Shown here: positions 7,182 to 8,927 of the stretch, one piece after another
How positions within the stretch are numbered: the stretch's first letter is position 1
How the letters are laid out: each line of letters opens with the position of its first letter
Origin: Deltaproteobacteria bacterium RIFOXYA12_FULL_61_11
GTDB taxonomy: Bacteria > Bdellovibrionota_F > JAHFAK01 > YA12-FULL-61-11
Reading direction: 5' to 3'
Assembly: GCA_001799195.1 (NCBI GenBank)
Contig: MGSU01000165.1
Span: forward strand, 606-9,532
DNA length: 8,927 nt
The notes under the pieces: model-generated
Seen by the model: only the letters and a program-made list of their open reading frames with translations
Database searches by the model: none
Told to the model about the DNA's origin: nothing
Translations under genes and position numbers: made by a program

Positions 7182-8334
7182 ATCGACGAGCGCCGACCTT
7201 CAGAAGCCACCAGCGCAGGTAATCCCCCTCCGGGAAGTTCGGGGAGGTCCGGTGGTCCGGGGGTAATCCTCCGCTCCGCACGAGCTCGACTGAGCCGAGC
7301 CGGTCAGCGAAGAACCTGGGGCCGAGGTGCGGGTTGACTAGCCCGGTACAAGAAATCGCCAGCACGAGACCGCCGGGGGAGAGCAAACTCGCAGTAGCGG
7401 CGAGCAGTTTCTTCCAAGCGGCCAGGGCTGCGGGGATTCCCTCGCGCTTCGAACAGAGCTGTGGGGGGTCGAGGATGACGAGGTCGTAGCCGGGAACGAG
7501 TCGGGGGAGCAAAGCCCAGGCGTCTCCTTGCAACCAGTCCTCCTCGGCGAGCATGAGACCGTTCGCCCGGTAGAGCACTCTCGCCCGTTCGGCCGCGAGG
7601 GGGGATACCTCCACCGAGGTCACCCTCTCGGCTCCTCCGCGCCGGGCCACCACGCTCAGGCTGCCGTTCCCCGCGAAGGCGTTGAGCACCCGCAGCCCCT
7701 TGCACAGCGAGGGCAACTGGGCCCGGACCCCGAGGAGGTCGAGGTAGAACCCGGTCTTTTGTCCACTGAGTGGATAGGAGTGGAACAAGGTGCCGGCTTC
7801 CTCGAAGACGACCGGTTCTGCCGGCAGGTCTCCGGCCGTGGGATTGCTGCTCCGTCCGGGCTTGAAGACCGAGGACGTGATGGTCGCGGTGGCCCTGAGC
7901 TGGGCATCCAGGGCCGGCAGGAGGGGAGTCCAGAAAGCGAGGTAGGGCTGCCACACGGCACAGGAAGCGTACAGGTCGAGGCACAGGCCGGGAAAGCCGT
8001 CCGCCTCGCCGTTGAGCACCCTCCGGCCGGGAGCAGTGCCCGAGGCCGACAGGGCCTTGGTGAGGCCGGTGAGGAGTTGTTCGAAGGTCGGCGGGTCCGT
8101 AAGAGCGGAGATGACCCGTAGACCTACCGGCCCGAGCGGTTCGTGGACGGCTAGGCCGACGAAACGATTCTCTCCGTCGACTACTCTGACGAGGGAGGGG
8201 ATGGACAGGGCCTTGGCGGCGCTGCTCAACTTGCCCCGGAAAACCCAGGGGTGCCCCTCGCGCAGGGCACGCGCGCTGGCCTCGGTTACTTGGTAGCGGT
8301 GGGGAGGAAGGTAGGGGGCAAGGGGCTCGTGCAT
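7147..8334 (-). CDS. rlmI: RlmI-family SAM-dependent 23S rRNA (cytosine-C5) methyltransferase
   Basis: Predicted to methylate a cytosine of 23S rRNA using S-adenosylmethionine in the cytoplasm. The 395-residue product matches the roughly 396 residues of E. coli RlmI. In order: a PUA-type N-terminus (about 5-80; RALREGHPWVFRGKL), the family motif RVLNGEADGFPGL (105-117), QKTGFYLD (192-199), SAM-binding motif I VLNAFAGNGSLSV (216-228), motif IV ILDPP (287-291), and a motif VI-like ISCTG holding Cys329, the likely catalytic cysteine. The family usually has SCS here, so ISCTG is a mild variant. ATG 8334 is chosen because family similarity begins just after it and the length fits. An in-frame TTG at 8391 would add 19 unlike residues. 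No Shine-Dalgarno is visible before either start. The exact target base is not shown by sequence alone, and a non-rRNA substrate is possible for this family (COG1092). It is convergent with the Kazal lipoprotein gene. Confidence 0.9.
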   Translation of the reverse strand: MHEPLAPYLPPHRYQVTEASARALREGHPWVFRGKLSSAAKALSIPSLVRVVDGENRFVGLAVHEPLGPVGLRVISALTDPPTFEQLLTGLTKALSASGTAPGRRVLNGEADGFPGLCLDLYASCAVWQPYLAFWTPLLPALDAQLRATATITSSVFKPGRSSNPTAGDLPAEPVVFEEAGTLFHSYPLSGQKTGFYLDLLGVRAQLPSLCKGLRVLNAFAGNGSLSVVARRGGAERVTSVEVSPLAAERARVLYRANGLMLAEEDWLQGDAWALLPRLVPGYDLVILDPPQLCSKREGIPAALAAWKKLLAATASLLSPGGLVLAISCTGLVNPHLGPRFFADRLGSVELVRSGGLPPDHRTSPNFPEGDYLRWWLLKVGARRSTPREAGERGH

Positions 8335-8449
8335 GCGGAGGTTCGGCGCTGAAGGCGTTGCGGAGGACGATACGCGCCTCGGCCTCTCCAAGGCAAGTCG
8401 TACTCGCGAAGATGTACCAGTATTCTGTAAATATTGAACCTTGTTCGGT

Positions 8450-8466
8450 CGAAGGGCTTCCCTTCG
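8450..8466. repeat. Perfect 7-bp inverted repeat, candidate operator
   Basis: CGAAGGG and CCCTTCG flank a 3-base CTT centre. It lies between two divergent genes, with no T-run on either side, so an operator is a better reading than a terminator. Which gene it would control is unknown. Confidence 0.35.
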
Positions 8467-8519
8467 CGTGGTTCGCGGGCCTCTCGGGTCCTGGCCTCAG
8501 GAGACCTGCAATTTTCCGG

Positions 8520-8548
8520 TTGCATAGCGATTGAAGTCCGGCTACAGT
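8520..8548 (+). promoter_or_regulatory. Candidate sigma-70 promoter for the Gly-X-Y lipoprotein gene
   Basis: TTGCAT (8520-8525), a 17-base spacer and TACAGT (8543-8548) each match consensus at 4 of 6. The implied start near 8555 coincides with the base of the first leader hairpin. Confidence 0.35.
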
Positions 8549-8553
8549 CCGCG

Positions 8554-8596
8554 CTTGCGTAGAAGAACCGAAGACGAACCGGGTTCCCTACGCAGG
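8554..8596 (+). other. Leader stem-loop 1
   Basis: Bases 8554-8562 pair with 8588-8596 over 9 pairs, one of them G-T. After a small internal loop, GAACC (8565-8569) pairs with GGTTC (8582-8586). The loop carries a second GAACC (8576-8580), which forms an 11-bp DNA palindrome with the same GGTTC. There is no T-run after it, so it does not look like an intrinsic terminator. Confidence 0.5.
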
Positions 8597-8600
8597 AGAA

Positions 8601-8623
8601 CGGCACGCCGGAGCGACGTGCCG
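8601..8623 (+). other. Leader stem-loop 2
   Basis: CGGCACG (8601-8607) pairs perfectly with CGTGCCG (8617-8623) around a 9-base loop. It begins 4 bases after stem-loop 1, giving a structured leader about 50 bases before the start codon. Confidence 0.5.
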
Positions 8624-8662
8624 AGCTCGAGGCCGATGATTGGGGTAAGTGCCTTATTTATC

Positions 8663-8669
8663 AGGAGGA
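8663..8669 (+). promoter_or_regulatory. Strong ribosome binding site
   Basis: AGGAGGA ends 4 bases before ATG 8674 and is nearly the full anti-16S complement, the strongest site in the window. It implies high translation of the lipoprotein and fixes its start. Confidence 0.8.
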
Positions 8670-8673
8670 AACC

Positions 8674-8927
8674 ATGCATCACCCAAACCTCGAACGGAAT
8701 GTATTCCTGCCGTTGCTGATCCTGTTGCTCGCCATGAGCTTCTCGGTCGTGAGCTGCGGAGGTGACAGCAAGAAGGATAGTGACGCCTCGGACGACGCCT
8801 CGAGCGATTTCTTGTATGACGAGAGCGGCGATATCATCCGGAATCCCGATGGAACCCCGGTCATCCCCGGTCAGAACGGCCAATCCGGGACCGCTGGGAC
8901 GGCAGGTGCGGCAGGTGCAGCCGGTGC
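8674..8927 (+). CDS. Lipoprotein with collagen-like Gly-X-Y repeats (3' end outside window)
   Basis: The first 84 residues are present and the gene runs off the window. A lipoprotein signal is clear: a Leu-rich core, then FSVVSC with Cys28 as the acylated residue. An Asp/Ser/Lys-rich acidic spacer follows (SKKDSDASDDASSD), then a short DESGDIIRNPDG segment. From Gly66 the chain becomes regular triplets (GQN, GQS, GTA, GTA, GAA, GAA). Such Gly-X-Y stalks are known in bacterial surface lipoproteins, where they can form triple helices or extended spacers. The triplets here are Ala/Thr-rich with no proline in the repeat, which would weaken a collagen helix. The downstream domain and true function are unseen. 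It is read in the same direction as the Kazal lipoprotein but is separated from it by the methyltransferase gene. Confidence 0.85.
   Translation, partial: MHHPNLERNVFLPLLILLLAMSFSVVSCGGDSKKDSDASDDASSDFLYDESGDIIRNPDGTPVIPGQNGQSGTAGTAGAAGAAG
8869..8927 (+). repeat. Start of Gly-X-Y triplet repeat
   Basis: Nine-base units encode Gly-X-Y, six complete triplets before the window edge, with near-repeated GCAGGTGC units in the last 25 bases. The tract probably continues beyond the window. Confidence 0.75.

Larger units (their letters stand above)
8335..8673. other. 339-base divergent intergenic region
   Basis: Separates the leftward methyltransferase gene from the rightward Gly-X-Y lipoprotein gene. 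It holds a perfect 7-bp inverted repeat (8450-8466), a sigma-70-like promoter (8520-8548) and two adjacent hairpins (8554-8623), followed by an AT-richer stretch and a strong ribosome binding site. No convincing leftward promoter was found; an AT-rich patch at 8418-8438 is the likeliest place. No coding region is supported. Confidence 0.6.

Noticed and set aside
8335-8391. 19-codon N-terminal extension of the methyltransferase from TTG 8391
   Set aside because: The added residues do not resemble the family, and the start lacks a ribosome binding site; ATG 8334 gives the usual family length.
8531-8719. 62-codon open frame starting with TTG
   Set aside because: It runs through the leader hairpins and overlaps the lipoprotein gene, which has a far better ribosome binding site and signal peptide.
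1-8927. tRNA, rRNA, CRISPR arrays, insertion sequences
   Set aside because: No spaced direct repeats, transposase motifs, terminal inverted repeats or RNA-gene signatures were seen on reading both strands by eye.

Overview
The window is GC-rich and densely coded. It has GTG starts and long spurious ORFs in other frames, as GC-rich genomes do. A Ser/Thr kinase fused to a sulfatase-modifying-factor-like domain, an FHA-input sigma-54 activator, a Kazal-domain lipoprotein and a Gly-X-Y lipoprotein together suggest a Myxococcota or other deltaproteobacterial-type Gram-negative, perhaps from a metagenome. This is inferred from gene content; no rRNA or other phylogenetic marker is present.

Layout. 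Bases 2-4785 (+ strand) hold a compact signalling block. It starts with a membrane-anchored Hanks-type kinase with an extracytoplasmic FGE-like domain. Two bases later comes an exported beta-rich protein with two C-terminal membrane helices. After a 36-base gap comes an FHA / AAA+ / Fis-type HTH sigma-54 activator. The 224-base gap 4786-5009 holds a 20-bp near-perfect palindrome and a correctly spaced -24/-12 (sigma-54) promoter candidate. Bases 5010-7181 (+) encode a 723-residue lipoprotein with an internal duplication and a C-terminal Kazal domain. Its 3' end overlaps by 35 bp a convergent RlmI-family 23S rRNA cytosine methyltransferase gene (8334-7147, - strand). The 339-base gap 8335-8673 holds inverted repeats, a sigma-70-like promoter candidate and two adjacent hairpins in the presumed leader of the last gene. 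That gene, at 8674 (+), encodes a lipoprotein that enters collagen-like Gly-X-Y repeats and is cut off by the window edge.

How it may work together (inference). The kinase could sense an envelope cue through its outer domain and phosphorylate threonines on itself or a partner. The FHA domain of the activator could read that mark. The activator could then bind the palindrome and open the sigma-54 promoter of the Kazal lipoprotein gene. This would be a kinase-to-FHA-to-sigma-54 circuit controlling a surface lipoprotein. The methyltransferase looks like an unrelated housekeeping neighbour.
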